64,000 bases of DNA from Pseudoalteromonas atlantica (GTDB lineage Bacteria; Pseudomonadota; Gammaproteobacteria; Enterobacterales; Alteromonadaceae): positions 18,430 to 82,429 of the forward strand of contig BJUT01000013.1 of NCBI GenBank assembly GCA_007988745.1, written 5' to 3'. The translations under genes were made by a program, and so were the position numbers. Every line of letters starts with the position of its first letter. The stretch's first letter is position 1. Below are positions 9,075-19,269 of the stretch, one piece after another. The notes below the pieces were generated by a model. That model worked only from the letters and a program-made list of their open reading frames with translations. It did no database searches and was not told the DNA's origin.

Positions 9075-12000
9075 TCAGTTAAATTCTAGTTCTACATCTT
9101 GTGCCGCCATGAGTGATAACTTATGAATTAAGTCGTCGCTCGGCGTAACACACCATTCGATCCCTAGGGTTAATTGAGCCAACGCATCGGGGCGCTGGTA
9201 ATAAACCTTGATCGGACACGTTCCCATTTTATAAGGTTCGAGTACTTTTTGTAATTTATCGAAGAAACCTGCCTCGATTTGCACCATGTTCAGCGTCATT
9301 TTAATCGCTTTAATGCGTTTTTCACGCGCTTGAGCAATGGTGTTTATTTCTCTGGCGGTCATTGTAATGCCACCGGAGAAGTTATCAAAGCTGACCTGTC
9401 CAGATATTACCAAGATATTGTTTACTTGAAGCATTTCTTGGTACATTTCGAACTGTTCAGGAAACAAGCGTACATCAATACGGGCGCTCTTGTCATCTAA
9501 AGTTATTAAGCCCCAACGATTTCCTTTTTTATTAATTAAGGTCCGCGCTGAAATAACTAAACCCGCCGCCGTAGAGAGTACATCACGATTTGTTGGCTGT
9601 AAATCCACCAGCTTGCCGCTTGTGTAATGTCTAAGTTCACGACGATACTGATTTATCGGATGCCCTGTTAAATAAAGGCCTAGCGTGTCTTTTTCGCCAT
9701 CAAGCCATTGGTTATCAGTAAGCGGTGTGGCTTTAATAAAGGCTTGCTCAACTTCATCAGGCTCGGTGGCCAGTAAGCCAAATAAATCGCTTTGCCCAAG
9801 TTGCTCAGCTTTGTTGTGCTGATCGGCAGCGCGCATGGCATCTTTTAAACTTGCCAGTAATGTTGCACGCCCTGCTTGGGTTTTCTCTGGCCCGAGTTGA
9901 TCAAGTGCCCCAGCGTAAATTAATTTTTCGGTCACACGTTTATTTAAGCGTTTTAAATCTACACGGGCACAAAAATCAAATAAATCTTTAAATGGGCCGC
10001 CTTTTGCGCGCGCTTCTAAAATGGCCTCTACCGGCGCTTCACCTACGCCTTTAATAGCACCAATACCGTAAACAATTTCACCTTGCAGGTTTACCGTAAA
10101 TTTAAATTCTCCGGCGTTTACATCAGGCGGTAATAAGGTGAGCTTCATGTTTTCACATTCATCCACCAAGATTACTATTTTGTCGGTGTTATCCATATCG
10201 GCCGACATTACCGCAGCCATAAATTCTGCCGGATGGTGCGTTTTCATCCACAGCGTTTGGTACGAAACCAGTGCATACGCTGCCGAGTGAGATTTATTAA
10301 AACCATAGCCTGCGAATTTTTCTACCAGGTCGAAAATTTTAATTGCCAGTTCGCCGTCTATACCATTATTGCGTGCGCCTTCTTCAAAGGTTGAACGCTG
10401 CTTGGCCATCTCTTCGGGTTTTTTCTTACCCATTGCACGTCGTAGCATGTCGGCGCCACCAAGCGTATAGCCTGCTAGTACCTGGGCAATTTGCATTACT
10501 TGTTCTTGATACAAAATAATGCCGTAAGTAGGCTCAAGTATGGGCTTTAAGCTTTCGTGTTGGTATTGGGCATCTGGGTATGAAATTTCTTCTCGGCCAA
10601 GCTTACGGTCGATGAAGTTATCTACCATGCCTGATTGCAGTGGGCCTGGGCGGAACAAGGCGACCAATGCAATCATATCTTCAAAGCAATCGGGCTTTAA
10701 TCGGCGTACGAGGTCTTTCATGCCGCGCGATTCTAGCTGGAATACCGCGGTTGTTTCGGCGCGCAGTAATAGCTCTATACTTTTTTTATCATCCAGTGGA
10801 ATGGTATTTATATCAACGGGCGCTTTGCCTTCGCGCTTCATGCGCTCGTTGGTCATATCCACAGCCCACTGCAAAATGGTCAAGGTACGTAAGCCCAAGA
10901 AATCGAACTTAACTAAGCCTGCGGTTTCTACGTCGTTTTTATCAAACTGTGTTACCGGAAACTTACCTTCGTCATCGCAATAAAGTGCAGCAAAGTCGGT
11001 AATGGTCGTCGGCGATATTACAACACCACCGGCGTGTTTACCGGCATTACGTGTACACCCTTCTAGGATGCGACACATATCGATTAAATCTTTTACCTCT
11101 GAGTCGCCATCGTAGGCTTCTTGTAAACGCGGCTCTACCTCAAACGCTTTGGCAAGCGTCATGCCGGGATCCCCTGGGATCAGCTTAGAAATTCGATCAA
11201 CAAACCCATAAGGGTGGCCAAGTACACGGCCTACATCGCGTATTACCGCTTTTGCAGCCATGGTACCAAAGGTAATAATTTGTGATACCGCATCACGGCC
11301 ATACAATGCCGATACATGGTCAATTACCTCATCACGCCTGTCCATACAAAAATCGACATCGAAATCGGGCATTGATACACGTTCAGGGTTTAGGAATCGC
11401 TCAAAGAGTAGGTCAAATTCAAGCGGATCAAGGTCGGTAATTTTTAGGGCATACGCCACTAATGAACCCGCACCCGAACCACGCCCTGGCCCCACTGGAA
11501 TATTGTTATCTTTACTCCACTGAATAAACTCCATTACGATTAAGAAGTAGCCTGGAAAACCCATTTGGTTAATTACACCAAGCTCTACTTTTAAGCGCTC
11601 GTCGTATTCGCCTCGTTTTTCTTGTCGCTCTTGTTCATCGGGGAATAAAAACTGCAGGCGCTCTTCAAGGCCATCTTCTGAAACCTTAACTAAAAAGTCT
11701 TCAATTTTTAACGAGCCGGTTGGGTAATCAGGCAAAAAGTAAGTGCCTAGTTGCACCGTTACGTTACAGCGTTTGGCTATTTCTACCGTATTTTGCAGCG
11801 CTTCAGGAATATCGCTAAATAGCTCGGCCATTTGCTCAGGCGTTTTTAGGTATTGCTCTTGTGAAAATCGTTTAGGGCGGCGTTTATCATCAAGGGTGTA
11901 ACCGTCAAAAATAGCCACACGAATTTCGTGCGCTTCAAAGTTTTCGGGCTTTAAAAAAACCACTTCGTTTGTGGCAACAACGGGCAGCTGCTCTTTTGCT

Positions 12001-12566
12001 GCAAGCTCTACTGCCATATGCAGGTAGTCTTCTTCAAGCGGGCGGTCGGTGCGAATAAGCTCTAAATAGTAATGATCGCTAAAATGCTGCTTATAAAAGC
12101 TCACTACAGATTCAATAACGCCTGGGTTATTTTTTAATAAGGCTTTACCTAAATCACCATCTTTTGCGCCTGAGAGAATAATAAGCCCTTCTTTGTGCTT
12201 AACTAGCCATTCTCGGTCAATTACTGGGCGATGAAATATATGCCCGCGTTGGTAAGCTTCAGATATTAATAAGGTAATATTTTTATAACCGTCGTTGTTT
12301 TTAGCTAGCAACGTAATACGGCTTGGCTCATCTGGAAACTCTGGGCTGCGCAACCAAAAATCGGCTCCCACTATGGGTTTAATACCGGCACTGTGGGTTG
12401 CGCCATAAAAACGTACTAAACCACAAAAGTTCATTTGATCGGTAATTGCCAGCGCTGGCATTTCAAGCTCTTGCGCTTTAGCAACAATAGGCTTGGTTTT
12501 AGCTAAGCCATCGACCATTGAAAAGTCTGAGTGAACCCGTAAATGTACAAAATCTGGAGCAGCCAT
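9075..12566 (-). CDS. dnaE: DNA polymerase III alpha subunit
   Basis: The replicative polymerase subunit. The 1163-residue protein (E. coli 1160) opens with the PHP domain ([18 protein letters not shown]), has the palm catalytic aspartates in [16 protein letters not shown] at about 398-413, and [16 protein letters not shown] before it. A helix-hairpin-helix and an OB-fold near the C-terminus (about 980-1080) are in the usual order. The gene starts four bases after rnhB and sits 16 bases before accA, so it is within one operon. No unusual insertions or missing catalytic residues were seen. Confidence 0.97.
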   Translation of the reverse strand: MAAPDFVHLRVHSDFSMVDGLAKTKPIVAKAQELEMPALAITDQMNFCGLVRFYGATHSAGIKPIVGADFWLRSPEFPDEPSRITLLAKNNDGYKNITLLISEAYQRGHIFHRPVIDREWLVKHKEGLIILSGAKDGDLGKALLKNNPGVIESVVSFYKQHFSDHYYLELIRTDRPLEEDYLHMAVELAAKEQLPVVATNEVVFLKPENFEAHEIRVAIFDGYTLDDKRRPKRFSQEQYLKTPEQMAELFSDIPEALQNTVEIAKRCNVTVQLGTYFLPDYPTGSLKIEDFLVKVSEDGLEERLQFLFPDEQERQEKRGEYDERLKVELGVINQMGFPGYFLIVMEFIQWSKDNNIPVGPGRGSGAGSLVAYALKITDLDPLEFDLLFERFLNPERVSMPDFDVDFCMDRRDEVIDHVSALYGRDAVSQIITFGTMAAKAVIRDVGRVLGHPYGFVDRISKLIPGDPGMTLAKAFEVEPRLQEAYDGDSEVKDLIDMCRILEGCTRNAGKHAGGVVISPTTITDFAALYCDDEGKFPVTQFDKNDVETAGLVKFDFLGLRTLTILQWAVDMTNERMKREGKAPVDINTIPLDDKKSIELLLRAETTAVFQLESRGMKDLVRRLKPDCFEDMIALVALFRPGPLQSGMVDNFIDRKLGREEISYPDAQYQHESLKPILEPTYGIILYQEQVMQIAQVLAGYTLGGADMLRRAMGKKKPEEMAKQRSTFEEGARNNGIDGELAIKIFDLVEKFAGYGFNKSHSAAYALVSYQTLWMKTHHPAEFMAAVMSADMDNTDKIVILVDECENMKLTLLPPDVNAGEFKFTVNLQGEIVYGIGAIKGVGEAPVEAILEARAKGGPFKDLFDFCARVDLKRLNKRVTEKLIYAGALDQLGPEKTQAGRATLLASLKDAMRAADQHNKAEQLGQSDLFGLLATEPDEVEQAFIKATPLTDNQWLDGEKDTLGLYLTGHPINQYRRELRHYTSGKLVDLQPTNRDVLSTAAGLVISARTLINKKGNRWGLITLDDKSARIDVRLFPEQFEMYQEMLQVNNILVISGQVSFDNFSGGITMTAREINTIAQAREKRIKAIKMTLNMVQIEAGFFDKLQKVLEPYKMGTCPIKVYYQRPDALAQLTLGIEWCVTPSDDLIHKLSLMAAQDVELEFN

Positions 12567-12569
12567 TAT

Positions 12570-13172
12570 TTATGCCTCGCCCTTTGCTTGCATTAGCACA
12601 CGTTGTACCGGCTTAAAACTTTTACGGTGCTCTTCAATAGCGCCGTATTGCTCAAGCGCTGCAAAATGTGCTTTAGTTGGATACCCTTTGTGCCCTGCAA
12701 ACCCGTATTGCGGGTAGCGTGTATCAAGCTCAAGCATTTCATCATCACGCGCTACTTTGGCTAAAATAGAGGCTGCTGAAATTTCAGCCACTAAACTGTC
12801 GCCTTTAACAACTGCTTGAGCCGGCATAGCTAATTTAGGTAAGCGGTTACCATCTACAAATACAAACTCTGGTTGCGTACTTAACCCCTCAACTGCACGC
12901 GTCATTGCAAGCATAGTTGCATGCAAAATGTTTAATTCGTCAATTTCTGTTGGGCTACAACGACCAATGGCATAACACAGCGCTTTTTGTTTTATTTCTA
13001 TAGCCAGTGCTTGGCGCTTTTTGTCGGTTAGCTTTTTAGAGTCAGCTAAACCTGCAATAGGATTCGCTGGGTCAAGTATTACCGCAGCGGTAACAACATC
13101 GCCAACAAGCGGGCCACGCCCTACTTCATCTACACCGGCAATTAAGGTTACGTTGGGTCGTTCAATTTGCAT
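12570..13172 (-). CDS. rnhB: Ribonuclease HII
   Basis: Cleaves RNA in RNA-DNA hybrids, including single ribonucleotides in duplex DNA. The 200-residue protein (E. coli 198) has the N-terminal active-site motif [18 protein letters not shown] with both acidic residues, a second aspartate in FVDGN and another in VARDDEM. The start overlaps the end of lpxB by 11 bases and the gene ends four bases before dnaE, giving tight coupling in lpxB-rnhB-dnaE-accA. Confidence 0.95.
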   Translation of the reverse strand: MQIERPNVTLIAGVDEVGRGPLVGDVVTAAVILDPANPIAGLADSKKLTDKKRQALAIEIKQKALCYAIGRCSPTEIDELNILHATMLAMTRAVEGLSTQPEFVFVDGNRLPKLAMPAQAVVKGDSLVAEISAASILAKVARDDEMLELDTRYPQYGFAGHKGYPTKAHFAALEQYGAIEEHRKSFKPVQRVLMQAKGEA

Positions 13173-14319
13173 TTATTAACTCCGCCACAGCCTTGGCTGC
13201 TTGTTTGCTGGCATTTAATCTAATTTTTTCGTGGATGGCTAAAAAACGTGCTTTTAGTTCTTTATTATCGGTATTTAGCATAGGCGTAAGTGCGCCCGTT
13301 AAATTAGCCACGTTACATTCACTTTGTAAAAACTCCGGCACGAGTTCTTCATCGGCTAATAAGTTTGGCAGTGAAAAATATTTAATATTAAAGGTAAACA
13401 AGGTTTTAAAAATCCAATAGCTCATTGGCTTAATTTTATAACCCACCACCATAGGCTTTTTATACAACATGCCTTCAAGCGTTGCTGTGCCTGATGCCAG
13501 TAAAATAGCATCGGCTGCTTGCATTGCTAGTTTTGACTGACCATCGAGTAGGTTTACATTTAAATTTGGTGCAGTGGCATTTAAAATTTCACTAAATTGC
13601 GCTTTGCGTTTTTCGTTAACCAGCGGCACCACTATTTTAAGGTCTGGGTTTTGCGCTTGTAACTGTGCAGCTGTTTTTATATAGGTTTCGCTGAGTAAGC
13701 CTACTTCTGAGCCACGGCTACCTGGCAGTAAAGCCAGTACTTTGTCGTCGGTATTTAGGCCAAGTTCTTGGCGGGCTTGGCTATCGTCGTGCTCAAGCGC
13801 TATATCGTCAGCTAAGGTGTGCCCTACAAATGTACACGGTACTTGGTGCTTATCGTAAAATTCTTTTTCAAACGGCAGCAGAGCAAGCACTAAATTTGTG
13901 GCAGCACTAATGGTATGAATACGTTTTTCGCGCCATGCCCAAACCGACGGGCTTACGTATTGAATGGTTTTAATACCGGCATCTTTTAAAGGCTTTTCTA
14001 CGCGTAGGTTAAAATCGGGCGCATCAATACCGATAAATACATCGGGTGGGTTATCTTTAAAGTGCTGTACCAGCTGCTTACGTATTTTAAGTAAACGCGG
14101 CAAACGCCCTAATACTTCAACCAGCCCCATTACCGAGAGCTCGTCCATGTCGTAAAGCGTTTTACAGCCTTGCGCCTGCATTTTTGGCCCTGCAATGCCT
14201 TCAAAAATGGCATCTGGAAAGTGCGTTTTAAGTGCTTTAATTAAGCCTTCGCCTAAAATATCGCCCGACAGCTCACCTGCCACAATACCAATACGTAGTT
14301 GTTTTTTCTCTTTATTCAT
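13162..14319 (-). CDS. lpxB: Lipid-A-disaccharide synthase
   Basis: A GT19 glycosyltransferase at the inner membrane that joins UDP-2,3-diacylglucosamine and lipid X into the lipid A disaccharide. The 385-residue protein starts [20 protein letters not shown], has the family segments [24 protein letters not shown] and [10 protein letters not shown], and a late [11 protein letters not shown] motif. It overlaps rnhB by 11 bases. It is the first gene of its operon here, whereas in most gammaproteobacteria lpxA lies immediately upstream; in this window lpxA is 7.4 kb away beyond the cyd locus, so lpxB must have its own promoter in the 14320-14480 region. Confidence 0.96.
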   Translation of the reverse strand: MNKEKKQLRIGIVAGELSGDILGEGLIKALKTHFPDAIFEGIAGPKMQAQGCKTLYDMDELSVMGLVEVLGRLPRLLKIRKQLVQHFKDNPPDVFIGIDAPDFNLRVEKPLKDAGIKTIQYVSPSVWAWREKRIHTISAATNLVLALLPFEKEFYDKHQVPCTFVGHTLADDIALEHDDSQARQELGLNTDDKVLALLPGSRGSEVGLLSETYIKTAAQLQAQNPDLKIVVPLVNEKRKAQFSEILNATAPNLNVNLLDGQSKLAMQAADAILLASGTATLEGMLYKKPMVVGYKIKPMSYWIFKTLFTFNIKYFSLPNLLADEELVPEFLQSECNVANLTGALTPMLNTDNKELKARFLAIHEKIRLNASKQAAKAVAELINAN

Positions 14320-14418
14320 TCGACTTTATTTATCAGGCGTTCATAGCGGTTAGTTTACCGTGTTTTAATGTTTGGTTAAACGCTTTAAATTAACGATTAT
14401 TTGTAACTAATTTAGTAC

Positions 14419-14432
14419 CAAACGATTGTTTG
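14419..14432. promoter_or_regulatory. CAAAC-N4-GTTTG dyad, possible PsrA-type site
   Basis: A perfect inverted repeat CAAAC GATT GTTTG between the divergent lpxB and cydA genes, about 55 bases upstream of the cydA -35. It fits the CAAAC-N2-4-GTTTG pattern described for the fatty-acid responsive TetR-family regulator PsrA of Pseudomonas. Fourteen bases can match by chance, and the regulator of this organism is not in the window, so the assignment is tentative. Confidence 0.3.
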
Positions 14433-14487
14433 TATTTCATACTGATGTAGCATGGTGAATATATATTAACTTTTTCTAATATGTTTA

Positions 14488-14516
14488 TTGACAAAAATTG
14501 TGCAAACGTAAATAAT
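14488..14516 (+). promoter_or_regulatory. Sigma70 promoter of cydA
   Basis: TTGACA at 14488-14493 is a perfect -35, and AATAAT at 14511-14516, 17 bases on, matches the -10 at five of six positions. The predicted start is near 14523, leaving a leader of about 88 bases. The perfect dyad at 14523-14546 begins at that start point. Confidence 0.7.
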
Positions 14517-14522
14517 ATTCCA

Positions 14523-14546
14523 AACTTTCAGTAATTACTGAAAGTT
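14523..14546. promoter_or_regulatory. Perfect 24-bp palindrome at cydA start
   Basis: AACTTTCAGTAA is followed directly by its exact complement, with no spacer. It starts at the predicted transcription start of the cyd operon. As DNA it is placed like a repressor operator; as RNA it would form a 5' hairpin at the very end of the message, which could stabilise it. I cannot match it to a known FNR, ArcA or NsrR consensus. Confidence 0.55.
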
Positions 14547-14610
14547 CATTAATTTTAACTTTGCCAATTATTAATTGCCTTGTTAACCCGTCACCCTCAA
14601 GGAGCCAAAA

Positions 14611-16194
14611 ATGATAGATGAAACCTTTGTGGATCTATCGCGATTGCAGTTTGCTGTTACCGCACTCTTCCATTTCTTATTCGTGCCTTTAACCATAGGT
14701 ATGACCTGGATTTTAGTTATTATGGAATCGGTTTATGTTATGACCGGTCGCGAAATTTATCGTGATATGACTAAGTTTTGGGGAAAATTGTTTGGTATTA
14801 ACTTTGCTATTGGGGTGGCAACGGGCCTGACCATGGAGTTTGAGTTTGGTACTAACTGGTCTTATTACTCGCATTACGTAGGCGATGTATTTGGCGCCCC
14901 GCTCGCTATTGAAGGCTTAATGGCATTCTTTTTAGAGTCGACCTTTGTGGGTATGTTCTTTTTAGGCTGGGATAGGTTAACTAAACGCCAACATTTGGGC
15001 GCTACATTTTTAATGGCGCTAGGTACTAATATGTCGGCGCTGTGGATATTAATTGCTAACGGGTGGATGCAAAACCCTGTAGGGGCAGAGTTTAACTATC
15101 AAACCATGCGCATGGAAATGACCAGCTTTGCAGAGCTTGTATTTAACCCAGTGGCGCAGGTTAAGTTTATTCATACGGTATCGGCAGGTTACGTAGCCGC
15201 TTCTATGTTTGTACTGGGCATTAGTAGCTGGTACATATTAAAAGGCCGTGATTTAGCCTTTGCTAAGCGCTCGTTCTCGGTGGCATCGGGCTTTGGTTTA
15301 GCATCCATATTGTGTGTCATTTTATTAGGTGACGAATCAGGCTACGAAGTAGGCGAAGTTCAAAAAGTAAAACTTGCCACCATAGAAGCTGAGTGGCATA
15401 CCGAAGAAGCACCCGCTGCGTTTACCGCGCTTGGTTTTCCTGACTCAGATGAGCAGGTAACGCATGCAGCAGTAAAAATACCTTACGCACTGGGTATTAT
15501 TGCTACCCGCTCTTTAGATGAGCAAGTTATTGGTATTTCTGATTTAGAGAAAAAACACGAGGTACGCATTCGTAACGGCATGATAGCGTACGAATACCTC
15601 CAAAAGCTAAGAAATGGCGATGACAGCGAAGAAAACATAGCTAAATTTGATTCTCTTAAAGCCGATTTAGGTTATGGCTTGCTGCTAAAACGCTATACCC
15701 CCAATGTAGTAGATGCCACAGAAGAGCACATTCAAAAAGCCGTTAAAGACTCATTCCCTAAAGTGGGGCCTATGTTTTGGTCATTTAGGATTATGGTGGC
15801 CTGTGGTGTAGCTATGCTGGCCGTGTTTGTATTGGCATTTTATTACAACGCACACCGTATTATTGAGCAAAAACGTTGGCTACTGTGGGCTGCAGTATTA
15901 AGTATTCCGCTACCATGGATTGCAATAGAATTTGGTTGGATCGTTGCTGAATATGGTCGCCAGCCTTGGGCTATATCAGAAATATTACCGACCTTTTTAG
16001 CCACTTCGTCACTGACGGTAAACGATATTTTAATTAGCTTAACTGGGTTTATTATTTTTTACACTGGCCTTGCTATTGTAGAAGGTTGGTTAATGGTGCG
16101 CTTTATTAAACAAGGCCCAAGCTCGTTACATACAGGCAAGTATCACTTTGAGTTACCAAACAAAGCAGATAAAGACGCAGGAGAGCAATTATGA
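14611..16194 (+). CDS. cydA: Cytochrome bd ubiquinol oxidase subunit I
   Basis: The quinol-oxidising, haem-carrying subunit of cytochrome bd, a high-affinity terminal oxidase of the inner membrane. The 527-residue protein (E. coli 522) keeps the haem ligands expected near His21 (ALFHFLFVPL), His about 188 (KFIHTVSAGY) and a Met near 395 (SFRIMVACG). It has the long Q-loop, with KLATIEAEWHTEEAPAAFT and IPYALGIIATRS, so it belongs to the L-type, E. coli-like class. GGAG seven bases before the ATG is a good ribosome site. First gene of cydA-B-X-D-C; its last four bases overlap cydB. Confidence 0.97.
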   Translation: MIDETFVDLSRLQFAVTALFHFLFVPLTIGMTWILVIMESVYVMTGREIYRDMTKFWGKLFGINFAIGVATGLTMEFEFGTNWSYYSHYVGDVFGAPLAIEGLMAFFLESTFVGMFFLGWDRLTKRQHLGATFLMALGTNMSALWILIANGWMQNPVGAEFNYQTMRMEMTSFAELVFNPVAQVKFIHTVSAGYVAASMFVLGISSWYILKGRDLAFAKRSFSVASGFGLASILCVILLGDESGYEVGEVQKVKLATIEAEWHTEEAPAAFTALGFPDSDEQVTHAAVKIPYALGIIATRSLDEQVIGISDLEKKHEVRIRNGMIAYEYLQKLRNGDDSEENIAKFDSLKADLGYGLLLKRYTPNVVDATEEHIQKAVKDSFPKVGPMFWSFRIMVACGVAMLAVFVLAFYYNAHRIIEQKRWLLWAAVLSIPLPWIAIEFGWIVAEYGRQPWAISEILPTFLATSSLTVNDILISLTGFIIFYTGLAIVEGWLMVRFIKQGPSSLHTGKYHFELPNKADKDAGEQL

Positions 16195-17330
16195 TTTTTG
16201 ATTATGAAACATTAAAAATGCTGTGGTGGTTGCTCATTGGCGTACTGCTAATAGGCTTTGCAATTACCGATGGCATGGATATGGGCGTAGCGATGCTGCT
16301 TCGCCTTGTTGGTAAAACAGACTCAGAGCGCCGCACTGTAATCAACACCATTGGCGCCCACTGGGACGGTAACCAAGTATGGTTTATTACCGCAGGCGGC
16401 GCTTTATTTGCAGCGTGGCCTATGGTGTATGCCGCTGCATTTTCGGGCTTTTACTTTGCCATGATGCTGGTATTGTTTGCGCTATTTTTTAGACCTTTAG
16501 GTTTTGATTACCGCTCAAAAATAGACTCTAAACGCTGGCGTAATAACTGGGATTGGGGCTTATTTGCAGGCAGCGCCATTCCGGCTTTAGTATTTGGTGT
16601 GGCATTTGGTAACTTATTTTTAGGTGTACCGTTTAACATTGATAACTTACTGCGCGTAAGTTACCAAGGCTCGTTTTTTGGCTTACTCAACCCATTTGGC
16701 CTACTGGCAGGTTTAATTAGTATCACCATGTTAATTGCCCATGCAGGCATGTGGCTACAACTGCGCACAGCAGATGCCGTTGCAGAGCGCTCAGCGCAAT
16801 ATGGCCGCTACGCATTAGTGGTATTTATTGTACTGTTTGCGGCTGCTGGTATTTGGGTGGCAAACATAAATGGCTACCAAATTGTTTCTATGCCTGATAC
16901 GCAAAGCCATGCAGATCCGTTGGCAAAAGTTGTAAGCACAGCGCAAGGTGCGTGGCTTAATAATTACAGCGAGCGCCCATGGACAATGACCTTCCCTATT
17001 TTAGGCTTTGTTATGGCACTCAGTGCTTTACTGTTCTCTAAACTAAACAAGCCAGCGCTAGGGCTTATTTCAACCAGCATTATGTTAATTGGCGTTATTA
17101 TGACGGCGGGTGTGTCGCTGTTCCCATTTATTATGCCATCTGTTAATAACCCAGATATTAGCTTAACTATTTGGGATGCGGTGTCGAGCCACAGAACACT
17201 TAATATTATGTTTGTTGCTGTTGTTATATTTATTCCGTTAATTTTGGCCTACACCACCTGGTGTTACGTAAAAATGTGGCGCAGAGTAACGGTAGACGAA
17301 ATTGAAAACAACACGCACGGTAGCTACTAA
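16191..17330 (+). CDS. cydB: Cytochrome bd ubiquinol oxidase subunit II
   Basis: The second core subunit, structurally related to CydA but binding no haem in the E. coli enzyme. The 379-residue sequence (E. coli 379) begins with a hydrophobic helix, then FAITDGMDMGVAMLLRLVGK and TIGAHWDGNQVWFITAGGALFAAWP, both signature regions of the family. About eight transmembrane segments are visible. The ATG overlaps the cydA stop (ATGA), giving translational coupling, and cydX begins 12 bases after its stop. Confidence 0.97.
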   Translation: MIFDYETLKMLWWLLIGVLLIGFAITDGMDMGVAMLLRLVGKTDSERRTVINTIGAHWDGNQVWFITAGGALFAAWPMVYAAAFSGFYFAMMLVLFALFFRPLGFDYRSKIDSKRWRNNWDWGLFAGSAIPALVFGVAFGNLFLGVPFNIDNLLRVSYQGSFFGLLNPFGLLAGLISITMLIAHAGMWLQLRTADAVAERSAQYGRYALVVFIVLFAAAGIWVANINGYQIVSMPDTQSHADPLAKVVSTAQGAWLNNYSERPWTMTFPILGFVMALSALLFSKLNKPALGLISTSIMLIGVIMTAGVSLFPFIMPSVNNPDISLTIWDAVSSHRTLNIMFVAVVIFIPLILAYTTWCYVKMWRRVTVDEIENNTHGSY

Positions 17331-17342
17331 GGAGACTAAATT

Positions 17343-17507
17343 ATGTGGTATTTCGCTTGGATTTTAGGTGTACTTTTAGCCTGTACCTTAGGTGTTATAA
17401 ATGTAATGTGGTACGAGTTTCATCAAAATAAAAACAGCATAGCTGATGATGAACAACCGATGCACGATTTACTAAACGAAGCTAACAACACAAAAGATGA
17501 CGACTAA
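17343..17507 (+). CDS. cydX: Cytochrome bd small subunit, extended tail
   Basis: A 54-residue protein starting MWYFAWILGVLLACTLGVIN, which closely follows the single transmembrane helix of E. coli CydX, a subunit needed for stable haem binding in cytochrome bd. E. coli CydX is 37 residues; here a hydrophilic tail of about 30 residues follows the helix, ending in KDDD and carrying many acidic residues. It lies 12 bases after cydB with GGAG upstream, and its last 11 bases overlap the start of cydD in another frame. The short length makes it easy to miss in automated annotation. Confidence 0.93.
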   Translation: MWYFAWILGVLLACTLGVINVMWYEFHQNKNSIADDEQPMHDLLNEANNTKDDD

Positions 17508-19269
17508 TCCCCGACCAAATCGCGCGCAGCAGCAATCTCTGCGCGCTTTTTTAAAACGGCAAAGTAAGCCTGCGGGTGCATGGTTAAAGTTAAGTATTGC
17601 ACTGGGCACATTTAACGCTATTTTAATGATTGCAGGCGCCTATTTACTGGCACAAACTATTCATAACGTAATGTTTGAAGGCGCAAGCCTTAACCAAGTA
17701 ACCCATTTACTTTGGCCACTTGCGGGTATTATTTTACTCAGAGCCCTGTTTTTAGCTATCAGTGAAAGGCTCAGTGCTTATGCGGCACTTAAAATAAAGT
17801 CGGCTATGCGCCAAACCTTATTGACCAAATTAACGCAACTTGGCCCAAGTTATATTGAACAACACGGCCAAGGAGCAACGCTTAACACCGTGCACGATGG
17901 CGTTGAAGCACTGCACGACTACTACGCTAAATACTTGCCTGGCGTTGCTTATAGCGCGCTTATTCCACTGGCAATCTTGGTGGTTATTTTTCCAACCGAC
18001 TATAAAGCAGGCTTAATATTTTTATTAACCGCCCCGCTTATTCCGTTTTTTATGATTTTGGTGGGCTCAAAGGCCGAGGCGTTAAATCAAAAAAGATGGC
18101 AGCAACTGGCCGTACTAGGTAATTACTTTTTTGACCGCGTACAAGGTTTAACACAACTTAAATTGTTTAACGCAACGCAACAAGAGCTTAAACAAATAGC
18201 CAAAATTTCTGATGACTTTAGACACGCTACACTCGGTGTTTTAAAAATTGCCTTTTTATCATCATTTGCGCTGGAATTTTTAGCCACAATTAGTGTGGCA
18301 CTGGTGGCGGTAATCATTGGTTTTAGACTGTTTTTTGGTACGCTTGATTTTGCAACCGGCTTTGTTGTTTTACTACTTGCCCCAGAATTTTACTTACCCC
18401 TGCGCCAATTAGGCAGTCACTATCATGCCCGCTTGCAAGGCATAAGCGCTGCGGCCGATATGGTCACTATTTTAAATGCCCCACTTCCTGAGCAATCACA
18501 GCAACATGAAACAAAGTTTGAGGAGCATATAAGCTCAATAAACATAAACAACTTAAACTTTACCTACCCAAACAGTAACGAAGGCATAAAAAATATAAAC
18601 CTTACGCTACCCGCTAAAGGGCTAGTGGCAGTAGTAGGTGCTAGTGGCTCAGGTAAAAGTACTTTATTTGATTGTTTATTAGGGTTTCATCCGCAGGTGA
18701 TTGAACAAATAAGCATTAATAATAAATCACTTGATGCTACAAGCATTAGCACATTACAAAACGCAATTGCGTGGATCCCACAAACCCCAACGCTTTTTTA
18801 TCAAAGCATTAGCGATAACATAAAAATAGCCAAGCCAGCCGCTACGCAACTAGAGCTTGAGCAAGCCGCACACCAAGCGGGCGCCTTAGATTTTATAAAC
18901 ACGTTAGAGAATGGGTTCGACACCCTGATAGGTGAGCAAGGTGAAGGACTCTCTGGCGGTCAAAAGCAGCGTATAGCCCTCGCGCGGGCGTTTTTAAAAC
19001 AAGCGCCTATTTTAGTGCTTGACGAACCGACAGCCCACCTTGATAGCCAAACCGAGCAGCTTATTCAGCAGGCTATAAATAATTACGCTAAAAGCCACTT
19101 AGTGTTGGTCATTGCCCACCGGCTAAATACAGTCAAAAACGCAAGCAATATCCTTGTTATGCAAAATGGCGAAATAGCACAGCAAGGGACTTACAGCCAA
19201 CTTGAGCAACAACAAGGCGCATTTAAATCACTCCTTAATTTACAAGCGCAAGGAGCAAACAATGACTAA
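17497..19269 (+). CDS. cydD: CydDC ABC transporter subunit D
   Basis: One half of the heterodimeric ABC exporter needed for assembly of cytochrome bd; cysteine and glutathione export, and more recently haem handling, have been proposed. The 590-residue protein has six transmembrane segments in the first 310 residues, then a nucleotide-binding domain with Walker A GASGSGKST, signature LSGGQKQRIALARAFL and Walker B ILVLDEPTAHLD. All catalytic motifs are intact. It overlaps cydX by 11 bases at the start and cydC by 8 at the end. Confidence 0.95.
   Translation: MTTNPRPNRAQQQSLRAFLKRQSKPAGAWLKLSIALGTFNAILMIAGAYLLAQTIHNVMFEGASLNQVTHLLWPLAGIILLRALFLAISERLSAYAALKIKSAMRQTLLTKLTQLGPSYIEQHGQGATLNTVHDGVEALHDYYAKYLPGVAYSALIPLAILVVIFPTDYKAGLIFLLTAPLIPFFMILVGSKAEALNQKRWQQLAVLGNYFFDRVQGLTQLKLFNATQQELKQIAKISDDFRHATLGVLKIAFLSSFALEFLATISVALVAVIIGFRLFFGTLDFATGFVVLLLAPEFYLPLRQLGSHYHARLQGISAAADMVTILNAPLPEQSQQHETKFEEHISSININNLNFTYPNSNEGIKNINLTLPAKGLVAVVGASGSGKSTLFDCLLGFHPQVIEQISINNKSLDATSISTLQNAIAWIPQTPTLFYQSISDNIKIAKPAATQLELEQAAHQAGALDFINTLENGFDTLIGEQGEGLSGGQKQRIALARAFLKQAPILVLDEPTAHLDSQTEQLIQQAINNYAKSHLVLVIAHRLNTVKNASNILVMQNGEIAQQGTYSQLEQQQGAFKSLLNLQAQGANND

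Noticed and set aside
14320-14522. FNR or ArcA boxes upstream of cydA
   Set aside because: I looked for TTGAT-N4-ATCAA and for tandem GTTAAT-type ArcA sites; partial GTTAA words occur but none with convincing spacing.
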